Positions 56,468 through 64,000 of a stretch of DNA of 64,000 bases are shown piece after piece. The stretch lies in contig NZ_JACXAC010000003.1 of NCBI RefSeq assembly GCF_014699055.1, positions 310,001 to 374,000 on the forward strand. Direction: 5' to 3'. The stretch comes from Hymenobacter armeniacus (lineage in GTDB: Bacteria > Bacteroidota > Bacteroidia > Cytophagales > Hymenobacteraceae). Below the pieces are notes generated by a model, which was not told the DNA's origin, did no database searches, and saw only the letters and a list, made by a program, of their open reading frames with translations. A program made the position numbers and the translations under genes. Position 1 is the first letter of the stretch; each line of letters opens with the position of its first letter.

Positions 56468-57595
56468 ATGTCCCAACTTTCCTCGGCTGCCCGCGGGCTG
56501 CTTGTGCTGGGTGCCACGGTTGCGCTGGCCTTGCCGGCAGCGGCTCAAACCAAAGCGCCCAAATACAGCAACGAATTCCTCAACCTTGGCGTGGGCGCCC
56601 GCGCCCTGGGCATGGGCAAGGTGCAGGTGAGCCTGGCCAGCGACGCCACTTCCGGCTACTGGAACCCGGCCGGCCTGGCCAACCAAACCCGCAAATACGA
56701 CGCGGTGCTGATGCACTCCGAGCTGTTTTCGGGCATCGTGAAAAACGATTACGCGGCTTTCTCGACCCCGCTCGACGACAAAAGCGCCATTGGCGTGAGC
56801 GTGATGCGCCTGGGCGTGGACAACATTGCCGACACCCGCTCCCTGCTCGACGAATACGGCGGCGTGCACTACGACCGAATCACCTACTTCTCGGTGGCCG
56901 ACTACGCCCTGCTGGTATCGTACGCCCGCAAGGTGAGCCAGGTGGAGGGCTTGAGCGTGGGCGCCAACGCCAAAATCATCTACCGCAACGTCGGCAACTT
57001 CGGCAAAGGCTACGGTTTTGGCATCGACGCGGGCGTGCAGTACAACCACAAGGGCTGGAACATGGGCCTGATGGCGCGCGACATCACCACCACGTTCACG
57101 CAGTGGACCATCAACGCCGACGAGTACCGCAAGGGCCTCACCAGCACCCTGGCCAAAACGGACACCATCCCGACCAACAGCGCCGAAATCACGCTGCCGC
57201 GCCTCGTGCTGGGCATTGGCCGGCGCGTGGAGCTGCCCAAGCAGTTTTCGGCCCTGCTGGCCGTGGACCTGGAAGCCACCACCGACGGCAAGCGCAACAC
57301 GCTGGTTTCGAGCAGCGCCGTGAGCGTGGACCCGCGCGTGGGCCTGGAAATCGGCTACAAAAACCTGGTGTTCTTGCGCGGCGGCGCCGGCAACTTTCAG
57401 AAGATTCAAAGCTTCACCAAAAACGCCAACAACGAGTACGAAAGCAATTGGAAGGGGCAGTACAGCCTGGGCGCCGGCGTGGCCGTCAGCGGCCTGCGCG
57501 TCGACCTGGCGCTGTCGCGCCTGGCCGTGGAAAAGCTGGGCAGCACTTCCCAAACCAACTCGCTGATTGTGTCGCTCGGCTACGGCTTTAAATAA
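56468..57595 (+). CDS. PorV/PorQ-family outer-membrane protein of type IX secretion
   Basis: 375 residues from ATG 56468, which opens a signal peptide ending ALPAAAQ. The beta-barrel begins with EFLNLGVGARALGMGKVQVSLASDATSGYWNPAGLA, the hallmark of the PorV/PorQ family, and ends in an aromatic-type barrel terminus (VSLGYGFK). In studied species PorV shuttles cargo from the translocon to the PorU sortase. The C25-peptidase PorU-like gene starts 72 bases later, which supports a PorV-type role over PorQ. FadL-like barrels share the fold but not this opening motif. Confidence 0.88.
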   Translation: MSQLSSAARGLLVLGATVALALPAAAQTKAPKYSNEFLNLGVGARALGMGKVQVSLASDATSGYWNPAGLANQTRKYDAVLMHSELFSGIVKNDYAAFSTPLDDKSAIGVSVMRLGVDNIADTRSLLDEYGGVHYDRITYFSVADYALLVSYARKVSQVEGLSVGANAKIIYRNVGNFGKGYGFGIDAGVQYNHKGWNMGLMARDITTTFTQWTINADEYRKGLTSTLAKTDTIPTNSAEITLPRLVLGIGRRVELPKQFSALLAVDLEATTDGKRNTLVSSSAVSVDPRVGLEIGYKNLVFLRGGAGNFQKIQSFTKNANNEYESNWKGQYSLGAGVAVSGLRVDLALSRLAVEKLGSTSQTNSLIVSLGYGFK

Positions 57596-57667
57596 ACCCG
57601 GGCGGGCAGCCTTGCCGTGGGCCGGGCTGTCCGTTGTTTAACGATGTCAATATCTACCAGAGAAAAT

Positions 57668-60600
57668 ATGTGTAAAAACTACGTGCAGTCGTCGCCGCGT
57701 TGGGGGTTGTGGGTGCTGGCATTGGTCATGTGGCTGGGCTGGGCCCCGGCACGCGCGCAAACCCCGGCCCAGGTCGGCAACGAGTGGATTGTACCGGGCC
57801 AGACGTATTACAAGGTTAAAATCCTGAAAGACGGCCTCTATAAGCTCGACTATCAGTACCTGACCCAGGCCGGCATCACGGGCGTGGCTCCCAACCAACT
57901 CCAAATCTGGCGCCGAGGCCGCGAGATAGCCACGTACGTAGGGGGCAACCAGACCTCGTTGGACCCCACGTCCTTCATCGAGTTCTACGCCGTGCACAAC
58001 GACGGCAAGCTCGACGTGGAACTCTACAAGCGCCCGCAAGACCAGCCTCACCAGTACTACAATTACTACACCGACACGGCCAGCTACTTCATCACCTGGA
58101 AGGCGGGGGTGCAGGGGCGGCACATGGCCCAGCCCACGGCTGCTGGCGGGGCGGTGCACCCGCACCGCATTCACAACCAGCTCAACCTGCGAATCGGCTT
58201 TTACATTGAGTTGCCTAAATCGGTGGACGTGTACCTGCCCTGGGTGGAGCCCGCCGAAGGCTATTTCAACGGCGGCGGCATTCGGCTGCTGAACGATTCG
58301 TTGATTCGAAGCATAGCATCGACCGGCCCGGCCCCTAGGCTCGAGGTGCAGTTGTATGGTGCCACAAACTCCACTTCGCCCTCGGCGCATGCCGTGCAGG
58401 TGCAGGTGGGGCCTTCCAACCGCATGCGCAGCCTCGGGGTGATGCGGTGGAGCGGGCGCGTGCCTTATCGCCAGACGTTCACGTTGCAGCGCTCCGATTT
58501 TGTCAACGACACGGTGCGCGTTACCACGTGGAAAGATGCTTCGGCGTTGCCGGGTGATGATTTTTACTCTTCTTACGTGCGCTTCATCGTGCCGCAGAAT
58601 AACCGGTGGTTCAAAAACCGGCACAGTGTGATGTTCCAAAACGATTCCACACTGGCCGGGCCGGCTACCTACGAGTACGAGAACGATTCCATCCCAGCCA
58701 CCGTGGCAGGCTACGACGTGCAGGACCTCTACAACGTGCAGCGCGTGGTGAGCACCGCCAGCGGCACGCGCCGCCGCTTCGTGTTTCCGGACGCCAACGC
58801 CGCGGCCACCCACACCCTGCTGCTGACCGACGAGGCCACGACCCCGCGCCCGCCGCTGCCGGCTCGCCGCGTCACGTTTCGGACCATCAACCCGGCGTTG
58901 GCCAACTTCATCATCATCACGCACCCGCAGCTGATGAAGCCGGCCGCCGGCGCCACCAACGCCGCCCTGGAGTACGCCAAGTACCGCGCCAATCCCGGGG
59001 CCGGCTTGCAGCGCTATGACACGCTGATGGTGACCACCTTTCAACTCTATGACCAGTTTGGCTACGGCGACCGGTCGTGGCTGGCCATGCGGCACTTTGC
59101 CCGCTGGATGGCTGCGGCCAGCCCGGCTGGCAGCCAGCGCTACCTGCTGTTGCTAGGCAAAGGCATTGAACCCGCCAATGGGGGCGGCTTCTTTTTAACC
59201 GACATCCGGGTAGCCCCGCGCACCCTTGGCGAGCGCGGCATTGACTTGGTGCCCACCAGCACCCGGTCGGTGTCGGATAACCTGCTTACGGCCGATTTTG
59301 CCAACAACGACTTCGCAGCCAAACTCAACACCGGCCGCCTTACCGTTACCACGCCGGCGCAGGTGATGGTGTATCTGAGCAAGCTGCGCGAATACGAGAG
59401 GGCCGGCGACCAGCCCTGGCGGAAAAATGTGCTGCACCTGACGGGTGGCCTCCGGGCCAATGAGTTTGTGCCGTTCCGAACCTACGTGGACAAGTACAAG
59501 CAGCACGTGGAAAGCCCCCTGTTTGGGGGGCGAGTGGTGAAGACCTTCGAGCGGTTGATTGTTAACCCGACCAGTGGCCCATCCCTGCTGGTAGACGCCG
59601 ATATTTCCCAAGAACTCAACGCCGGCCTGGGCGTAATTCAGTATTTTGGGCACGGTTCGAACACCTCGTTTGCCCTCGACATTGGCACGCCCACCAAAAA
59701 CCCGACATACAACAACGCCGGCAAGTATCCGGTGATGATGTACGACGGCTGCTTTGCCGGCAACCTCTACGTCAATTCGCCCACGTTTTTCGAAGACTGG
59801 CTGTTTTCGGCCAACAAAGGCGCCATTGGCTGCATGGGCACCACGGGCTTCGGCTTCGACGGCTACTTGGATATCTCCAAAGACCTGTACACCAAGCTGC
59901 TCTACAACGACCCAACTTGGTTCGGCAAGCCCTTCACGGCCGTCTACAACGAAACCGTGCGGCAGTTACAGCGCGCCCCGAATGGCGTGTTCAATCCGGC
60001 TTCCAATCCGGACGACATCGCCACCGAGCAACTGCTGGGCACCGTGTGGCACGGCGACCCCACCATTACGCTGTACGCGCCGGCGCTGCCCGATTTCCAG
60101 GTGAGCAACGCCACGCTCGGCATCCGGCCCGTGGCACCGGACCTGACCGTAACGGCCAACTCCAGTACTTTCTCGCTACTCATCGGCGTAAGCAACCCGC
60201 GCCGCGTCACCACCGACTCGGTGCGGATTCGGGTGACGCGCACCGTGGGTTCCAACGCTCCGCTGGTGTACACCAAGGCCTTCGCACAGGGCCTGCAAGG
60301 CAACGCCACCTACGACTTCCGATTACCAAGCCCGGCGGGCGTCAACGTGTTTGGTGTCAATGCTTTTAAAGTGGAAATCGACTACAACAACGTCGTGGCC
60401 GAAAGCGACGAAACCAACAACATTGCGTTCATCAACTACACTTTTCTGCGGGGCGGTGTAACTACCCTGCACCCGGTAGAATTTGCCATCGTGGGCAACA
60501 GCACGCCCCGCTTGGTGGCCCAGACCAACGACCCGCTGGGTACCTCCCGAGTCTACGAGTTTGAAGCCGATACCAGCGCGGCGTTTGGCAGCTCCCTGAA

Positions 60601-62893
60601 GCGGGCTTCCGGCCCCGTAACGGCCACCCTCACGCCCAGCTGGCGGCCCACGCTGCCTTCGGTGGCCGGGCGCGACAGTGTAGTGTGGTACTGGCGCGTG
60701 CGCTTCCAGGCGCCTACGGCCGACGAAGACCCGAACTGGGCCGTGAGCTCGTTCCGCATCATTCAGGGCCGCGCCGCCGGCGGGTGGTCGCAAAGCCACT
60801 TTGCCCAGTTCCGGCGCGACCAGCGCACCGGCGTGGAAGTGTCGCCGTCCGGCCACTGGGCTTTCAGCACCGAAAACGCGCCCTTGCTGTTTCGCACCGT
60901 GGGCGGCGGCCTGCCGGGCGCGGCGGCCACTTTTCCAAGCACGTCAGGGTTGGGCATCATTGCCAACGCGCTGGCGCCGCCTGCGCTCAACCTGTGCGGC
61001 CGCAACACGCCCAACCTGCTGGTGGCCGTGTACGACGAGCGCACCCTGCGGCCCATCACGGGCCTGCCGGCGCCGGCGGTGTGTGGCCAGGCACCTCAGC
61101 AGTTTTACATTTTCGGCAGCGACCCTGCCCCCGGCAACGCCGGCGATACGCTGAACACGCTCAACAACAGCGCGGCACGCCAAGCGCAGTTGTCCGCCTT
61201 CTTGGCAGCCGTGCCCGATGGCGCCTACGTGGCCGTGGTGAGCATGAACCGCTTGCGTTGGGCCAGCATCGGGCCGGTGCGCGCCGCGCTAAGCACGTTG
61301 CTGGGCTCGCAGTTGGTGAGCCAGCTGCAAAACGGCGACCCCTTCACGCTGCTGGCGCAGAAGCGCGCTGGCGGCGGCCGCCTGATACGCGAGCAAGGCC
61401 CCAGCACCGCCACGGCCGCCGGCCCGCGCTACAGCCAAATCATCAGCTTCTCGGATACGTTGCGCACGCCCACCACGCGCGGCACCATCACGTCGGTGCG
61501 CATTGGCCCGGCCAAGAGCTGGGAAAACCTCTACCACTGGATTCAGCGGGAGCCCAATGCCACGAGCAGCTATACCCTCAAGGTGATTGGCATCGACACG
61601 CTGGGCAACAGCCAGGTGCTGGTGGCCAGCGTGCCGGCCGGCTCGCCCAGCCGCGGCGGCTACTCGCTGAGCACGATTTCGGCCCGCCAGTACCCCAACC
61701 TGCAGCTGGAACTGACCATGCAGGACACAGCCCGCCGTCAGGCGCCGCAGCTGAAAGAGTGGTTCATTACCTACCAGGGCGTGCCCGAAGGGGTGGTGCG
61801 CCGCGACCTGGCCCAACCCGCCAACATCTACGACCCCGCCACCCTTACGGCACAGGTGCTGGGCACGGGTACTCTCAGCATCCCGGTGGTGTTTGAGAAC
61901 GTGACGCCCTTCAGCTTTGGCACGCCGCTGCGGGCCAAGGTGGAGCTGACCCAGGGCAACGTGACGCGCCCGCCGGTGTACGTCACGCTTCCGCGCCAGG
62001 TCAAGGGCGATTCCGTTGTGACGTACCTGGCCAAAGTGCCCATGCTGGGCGTGTTTGGCTGCTACACCACGAAAGTGACCGTGAACCCCACGCCGAACGC
62101 GCAGCCCGAACAAAACCTGTTCAACAACGAGTTGAACCTGGCCCAGTTCTGCGTGGCTGACCCCAACCTGCCGCCGGTGCTGGACGTGGCCGTCGACGGC
62201 CGCCACATCCTCAACGGCGAGCTGGTGTCGGCGCGGCCGGTCATCACCATTCAGCTGAAGGACGAAGACAAGCTGCGCCACATCACCAGCGCGTCGGCCT
62301 TCACGGTCACGCTGCAGGGGCCGGGCCAGGCCGGCGCCGGCACGCCCGTGAACCTGTCGGGCAGCAACGTGCGCTTCACCGTCGACACCAGCAACGGCAG
62401 CCTGGCCACGCTCACCTACGAGCCCGGCCAAAGCGCCCCGCTGGCCGATGGCATGTACACGCTGAAAGTGCAGGGCCGCGACCCCAGCAACTCGGCCGCC
62501 GGCACGCAGGAGTTCCAGGTGAAATTTGAAGTGGTGAGCACCTCGCAGATTTCCAACGTGTACCCGTACCCCAACCCGGTGGTGAGCAAGGCCCGCTTCG
62601 TGTTCACCCTGACCGGCCAGCAGCTGCCCACCAACATGAAAATCCAGATTATGAGCCTCACCGGCCGCGTGGTCCGCGAGATTTTCATGAGCGAGCTGGG
62701 CCCGCTGCACATCGGCAACAACATCTCGGAATACGCCTGGGACGGCACCGACACCTACGGCGACCGCCTCGCCAACGGCACCTACCTCTACCGCGTGGCG
62801 CTGGACGACCCCAACGGCGACTTCAAGCACCGCGCCACCGCCGGCGACCAGGCCTTTAAAAACGACTGGGGCAAGCTGGTGCTCATGCGGTAG
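57668..62893 (+). CDS. C25 (gingipain-like) peptidase, PorU2-type T9SS sortase candidate
   Basis: 1741 residues from ATG 57668, giving an ordinary signal peptide (core WGLWVLALVMWLGWAPARAQ); ATG 57644 is also possible. A caspase-like C25 domain spans about 430-810, with catalytic H662 in IQYFGHGSNTS and C695 in MMYDGCFAGNLY. The preceding region resembles the PorU N-terminal domain. About 600 residues of beta-rich sequence follow, with a CARDB-like segment (VEIDYNNVVAESDETNNIAF). The end (VYPYPNPVVSKARFVF to WGKLVLMR) is a FlgD-like/T9SS C-terminal domain. It is longer than PorU of Porphyromonas and pairs with the porV-like gene. Sortase function is inferred; a secreted protease is the alternative. 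Confidence 0.85.
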   Translation: MCKNYVQSSPRWGLWVLALVMWLGWAPARAQTPAQVGNEWIVPGQTYYKVKILKDGLYKLDYQYLTQAGITGVAPNQLQIWRRGREIATYVGGNQTSLDPTSFIEFYAVHNDGKLDVELYKRPQDQPHQYYNYYTDTASYFITWKAGVQGRHMAQPTAAGGAVHPHRIHNQLNLRIGFYIELPKSVDVYLPWVEPAEGYFNGGGIRLLNDSLIRSIASTGPAPRLEVQLYGATNSTSPSAHAVQVQVGPSNRMRSLGVMRWSGRVPYRQTFTLQRSDFVNDTVRVTTWKDASALPGDDFYSSYVRFIVPQNNRWFKNRHSVMFQNDSTLAGPATYEYENDSIPATVAGYDVQDLYNVQRVVSTASGTRRRFVFPDANAAATHTLLLTDEATTPRPPLPARRVTFRTINPALANFIIITHPQLMKPAAGATNAALEYAKYRANPGAGLQRYDTLMVTTFQLYDQFGYGDRSWLAMRHFARWMAAASPAGSQRYLLLLGKGIEPANGGGFFLTDIRVAPRTLGERGIDLVPTSTRSVSDNLLTADFANNDFAAKLNTGRLTVTTPAQVMVYLSKLREYERAGDQPWRKNVLHLTGGLRANEFVPFRTYVDKYKQHVESPLFGGRVVKTFERLIVNPTSGPSLLVDADISQELNAGLGVIQYFGHGSNTSFALDIGTPTKNPTYNNAGKYPVMMYDGCFAGNLYVNSPTFFEDWLFSANKGAIGCMGTTGFGFDGYLDISKDLYTKLLYNDPTWFGKPFTAVYNETVRQLQRAPNGVFNPASNPDDIATEQLLGTVWHGDPTITLYAPALPDFQVSNATLGIRPVAPDLTVTANSSTFSLLIGVSNPRRVTTDSVRIRVTRTVGSNAPLVYTKAFAQGLQGNATYDFRLPSPAGVNVFGVNAFKVEIDYNNVVAESDETNNIAFINYTFLRGGVTTLHPVEFAIVGNSTPRLVAQTNDPLGTSRVYEFEADTSAAFGSSLKRASGPVTATLTPSWRPTLPSVAGRDSVVWYWRVRFQAPTADEDPNWAVSSFRIIQGRAAGGWSQSHFAQFRRDQRTGVEVSPSGHWAFSTENAPLLFRTVGGGLPGAAATFPSTSGLGIIANALAPPALNLCGRNTPNLLVAVYDERTLRPITGLPAPAVCGQAPQQFYIFGSDPAPGNAGDTLNTLNNSAARQAQLSAFLAAVPDGAYVAVVSMNRLRWASIGPVRAALSTLLGSQLVSQLQNGDPFTLLAQKRAGGGRLIREQGPSTATAAGPRYSQIISFSDTLRTPTTRGTITSVRIGPAKSWENLYHWIQREPNATSSYTLKVIGIDTLGNSQVLVASVPAGSPSRGGYSLSTISARQYPNLQLELTMQDTARRQAPQLKEWFITYQGVPEGVVRRDLAQPANIYDPATLTAQVLGTGTLSIPVVFENVTPFSFGTPLRAKVELTQGNVTRPPVYVTLPRQVKGDSVVTYLAKVPMLGVFGCYTTKVTVNPTPNAQPEQNLFNNELNLAQFCVADPNLPPVLDVAVDGRHILNGELVSARPVITIQLKDEDKLRHITSASAFTVTLQGPGQAGAGTPVNLSGSNVRFTVDTSNGSLATLTYEPGQSAPLADGMYTLKVQGRDPSNSAAGTQEFQVKFEVVSTSQISNVYPYPNPVVSKARFVFTLTGQQLPTNMKIQIMSLTGRVVREIFMSELGPLHIGNNISEYAWDGTDTYGDRLANGTYLYRVALDDPNGDFKHRATAGDQAFKNDWGKLVLMR

Positions 62894-62910
62894 CACCTGC
62901 GCCGGCAAGC

Positions 62911-62942
62911 AAAAAAGGCAGCCTCATCAGGCTGCCTTTTTT
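62911..62942. terminator. Bidirectional terminator between porU2-like gene and folA
   Basis: A perfect 14-bp stem, AAAAAAGGCAGCCT and its complement, has a four-base CATC loop and A/T runs at both ends, between two convergent genes. Confidence 0.92.
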
Positions 62943-62963
62943 GTTGTGATGACTCCGCGTGCT

Positions 62964-63452
62964 TTAGCGCCGCCGCAGCGTCACGAAGCTGAAGGCGTAG
63001 GCGTGCTGCTCGTCGGCCTCGTGGCGCTCGCGGGTTTCTTCGCGCCATTCGGTGGGGCTCAGCGCTGGGAAAAAGGCATCGCCCTCGAAGCTATGGTGCA
63101 CCTCGGTGAGGTAAATGACGTCGGCGGCGGGCAGGGCTTCCTTGTATATTTCTCCGCCGCCGATGACGCACACTTCCTCGTCAAGCTCGCGGGCACGGTC
63201 CAGCGCGGCCAGCACGGAGGCCGCGGTTTCGCAGCCGGGCGCGCTCCAGCCGGCCTGGCGCGTGATGACGATGTTGGGGCGTTTGGGCAGGGCCTTGCCC
63301 AGGCTGTCGTAGGTGCGGCGGCCCATCACCACGGGGTGGCCCAGCGTGAGGCGTTTGAAATGCTGCAAATCGGCGGGCAGGCGGCCCCAGGGCAGTTCGC
63401 CCTTGGCGCCGATAACGCCGTTTTCAGCCACGGCCACTACAAAAGAAACCAT
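62964..63452 (-). CDS. folA: Dihydrofolate reductase
   Basis: 162 residues, normal for bacterial DHFR. Seen are VAVAENGVIGAKGELPWGRLPADLQHFKRLT with the catalytic acidic residue in the PADLQHFK helix, VVMGRRTYDSLGKALPKRPNIVITR, and the NADPH-binding VIGGGEIYKEALP. It reduces dihydrofolate to tetrahydrofolate. It lies 45 bases downstream of fmt on the same strand; fmt uses the formylated product of the same cofactor, so co-expression makes sense. Confidence 0.97.
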   Translation of the reverse strand: MVSFVVAVAENGVIGAKGELPWGRLPADLQHFKRLTLGHPVVMGRRTYDSLGKALPKRPNIVITRQAGWSAPGCETAASVLAALDRARELDEEVCVIGGGEIYKEALPAADVIYLTEVHHSFEGDAFFPALSPTEWREETRERHEADEQHAYAFSFVTLRRR

Positions 63453-63497
63453 CGGTTTGTCTGGTTAAAATGAAAAAGGACCCGCGTGCTGCGCAGC

Positions 63498-64000
63498 TTA
63501 CGCAGGCAGTTTAAACCCGCGCAGCAGTGCGGCCACGGGCATGCGCTTCTTGCCTTCCAGCTGCACGTCCAGCAAATCGAGCCAGGCATCGGCCGCGGCC
63601 ACGCGCATGAACGTGCGGCCATCGGAAGCCCAGGTGCCGGGCGCGGCCAGGGGGGCGCCGGCTTCGTCGGCGGACAGCGCTTTCGCGCGGAAAATCTTCA
63701 GCAGGCGGCCATCGGGCAGGGCCGCGAAGGCGGTGAGGATGGGGGAGAGGCCGCGCACCCAGTTCACCAGCTCGGCAGCCGGGCGCGTGAAATCGAGCCG
63801 GCCGGTTTCCTTCTGCAGCTTGGGCGCGGGGCGCAGGTCGGCGCGCATTTCCTGGGGGATGCTGGGGGCCGTGCCGGCGGCAATGGCCTCCACCGAGCGG
63901 CGAGCCAGGGCCGCGCCCACGTGCTTCAGCTTGCCGTAAAGGCTGCCAAAGTCGTCGTCGGGCGCAATGGGCACCCGCTCCTGCAAAATCAGGTCGCCGG
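63498..64000 (-). CDS. fmt: Methionyl-tRNA formyltransferase, C-terminal part
   Basis: The gene enters from the right edge, so its start and catalytic N-terminal half are outside the window. The visible 167 residues begin GDLILQERVPIAPDDDFGSL, typical of the end of the formyltransferase domain. The C-terminal OB-fold domain follows, with RPAPKLQKETGRLDFTRPAAELVNWVRGLSP, which helps bind initiator tRNA. Fmt formylates Met-tRNA for initiation. The reading frame is intact to the edge. Confidence 0.93.
   Translation of the reverse strand, partial: GDLILQERVPIAPDDDFGSLYGKLKHVGAALARRSVEAIAAGTAPSIPQEMRADLRPAPKLQKETGRLDFTRPAAELVNWVRGLSPILTAFAALPDGRLLKIFRAKALSADEAGAPLAAPGTWASDGRTFMRVAAADAWLDLLDVQLEGKKRMPVAALLRGFKLPA

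Overview
The window is a GC-rich chromosomal segment from a member of the Bacteroidota, most likely Hymenobacter or a close relative in the Cytophagales. The evidence is a SusC/SusD pair, type IX secretion parts (a PorV/PorQ-family barrel, a C25-peptidase PorU-like protein, and a large protein with a C-terminal sorting domain), promoters of the TTG/TAnnTTTG type, and a PspC/DUF2807 membrane protein. The genus is inferred from gene style and base composition, not from a marker gene.

Positions 1-34887 hold one large plus-strand xylan island behind a divergent LacI-type regulator, of which only the N-terminal part is in the window. First come glucuronate genes (uxuA, a GH67 alpha-glucuronidase and an SDR likely acting as fructuronate reductase), then susC-susD and a strong terminator. 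Next are an acetyl esterase, xylB and xylA (overlapping). After a palindromic repeat comes a run of hydrolases: GH51, GH10, GH115, GH43, GH97, a tandem CE1 esterase, GH43, GH8, GH43, then after another repeat GH43-CBM6 and GH3. Together they would import acetylated glucurono-arabinoxylan oligosaccharides, remove acetyl, feruloyl-type, arabinosyl, methylglucuronosyl and galactosyl-type groups, cut the backbone to xylose, and feed xylose to xylulose 5-phosphate and glucuronate to 2-keto-3-deoxygluconate. UxaC, KDG kinase and aldolase, and sugar permeases are not in the window.

Positions 35009-41050 carry a minus-strand type I pullulanase, a LytS/LytTR histidine kinase and response regulator pair, and a GT4 glycosyltransferase. 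Positions 41252-47368 encode a roughly 2040-residue repeat protein with a T9SS sorting domain. Positions 47530-50207 (minus strand) hold an isc operon: iscS, iscU, an unknown 131-residue gene and an iscA-like gene. Plus-strand housekeeping genes follow: methylmalonyl-CoA epimerase, a TsaC/YciO protein and the CCA-adding enzyme. Then come a minus-strand padR-pspC unit with a readable promoter/operator, a porV-like/porU2-like pair, and a minus-strand fmt-folA pair that runs off the right edge.

Intergenic regions are rich in palindromic repeats from several unrelated families. In at least four cases the stop codon of the neighbouring gene lies inside a repeat arm. A perfect 34-bp palindrome between the LacI gene and uxuA is the best candidate operator for the xylan island. 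No tRNA, rRNA, CRISPR array, transposase or phage gene was recognised.
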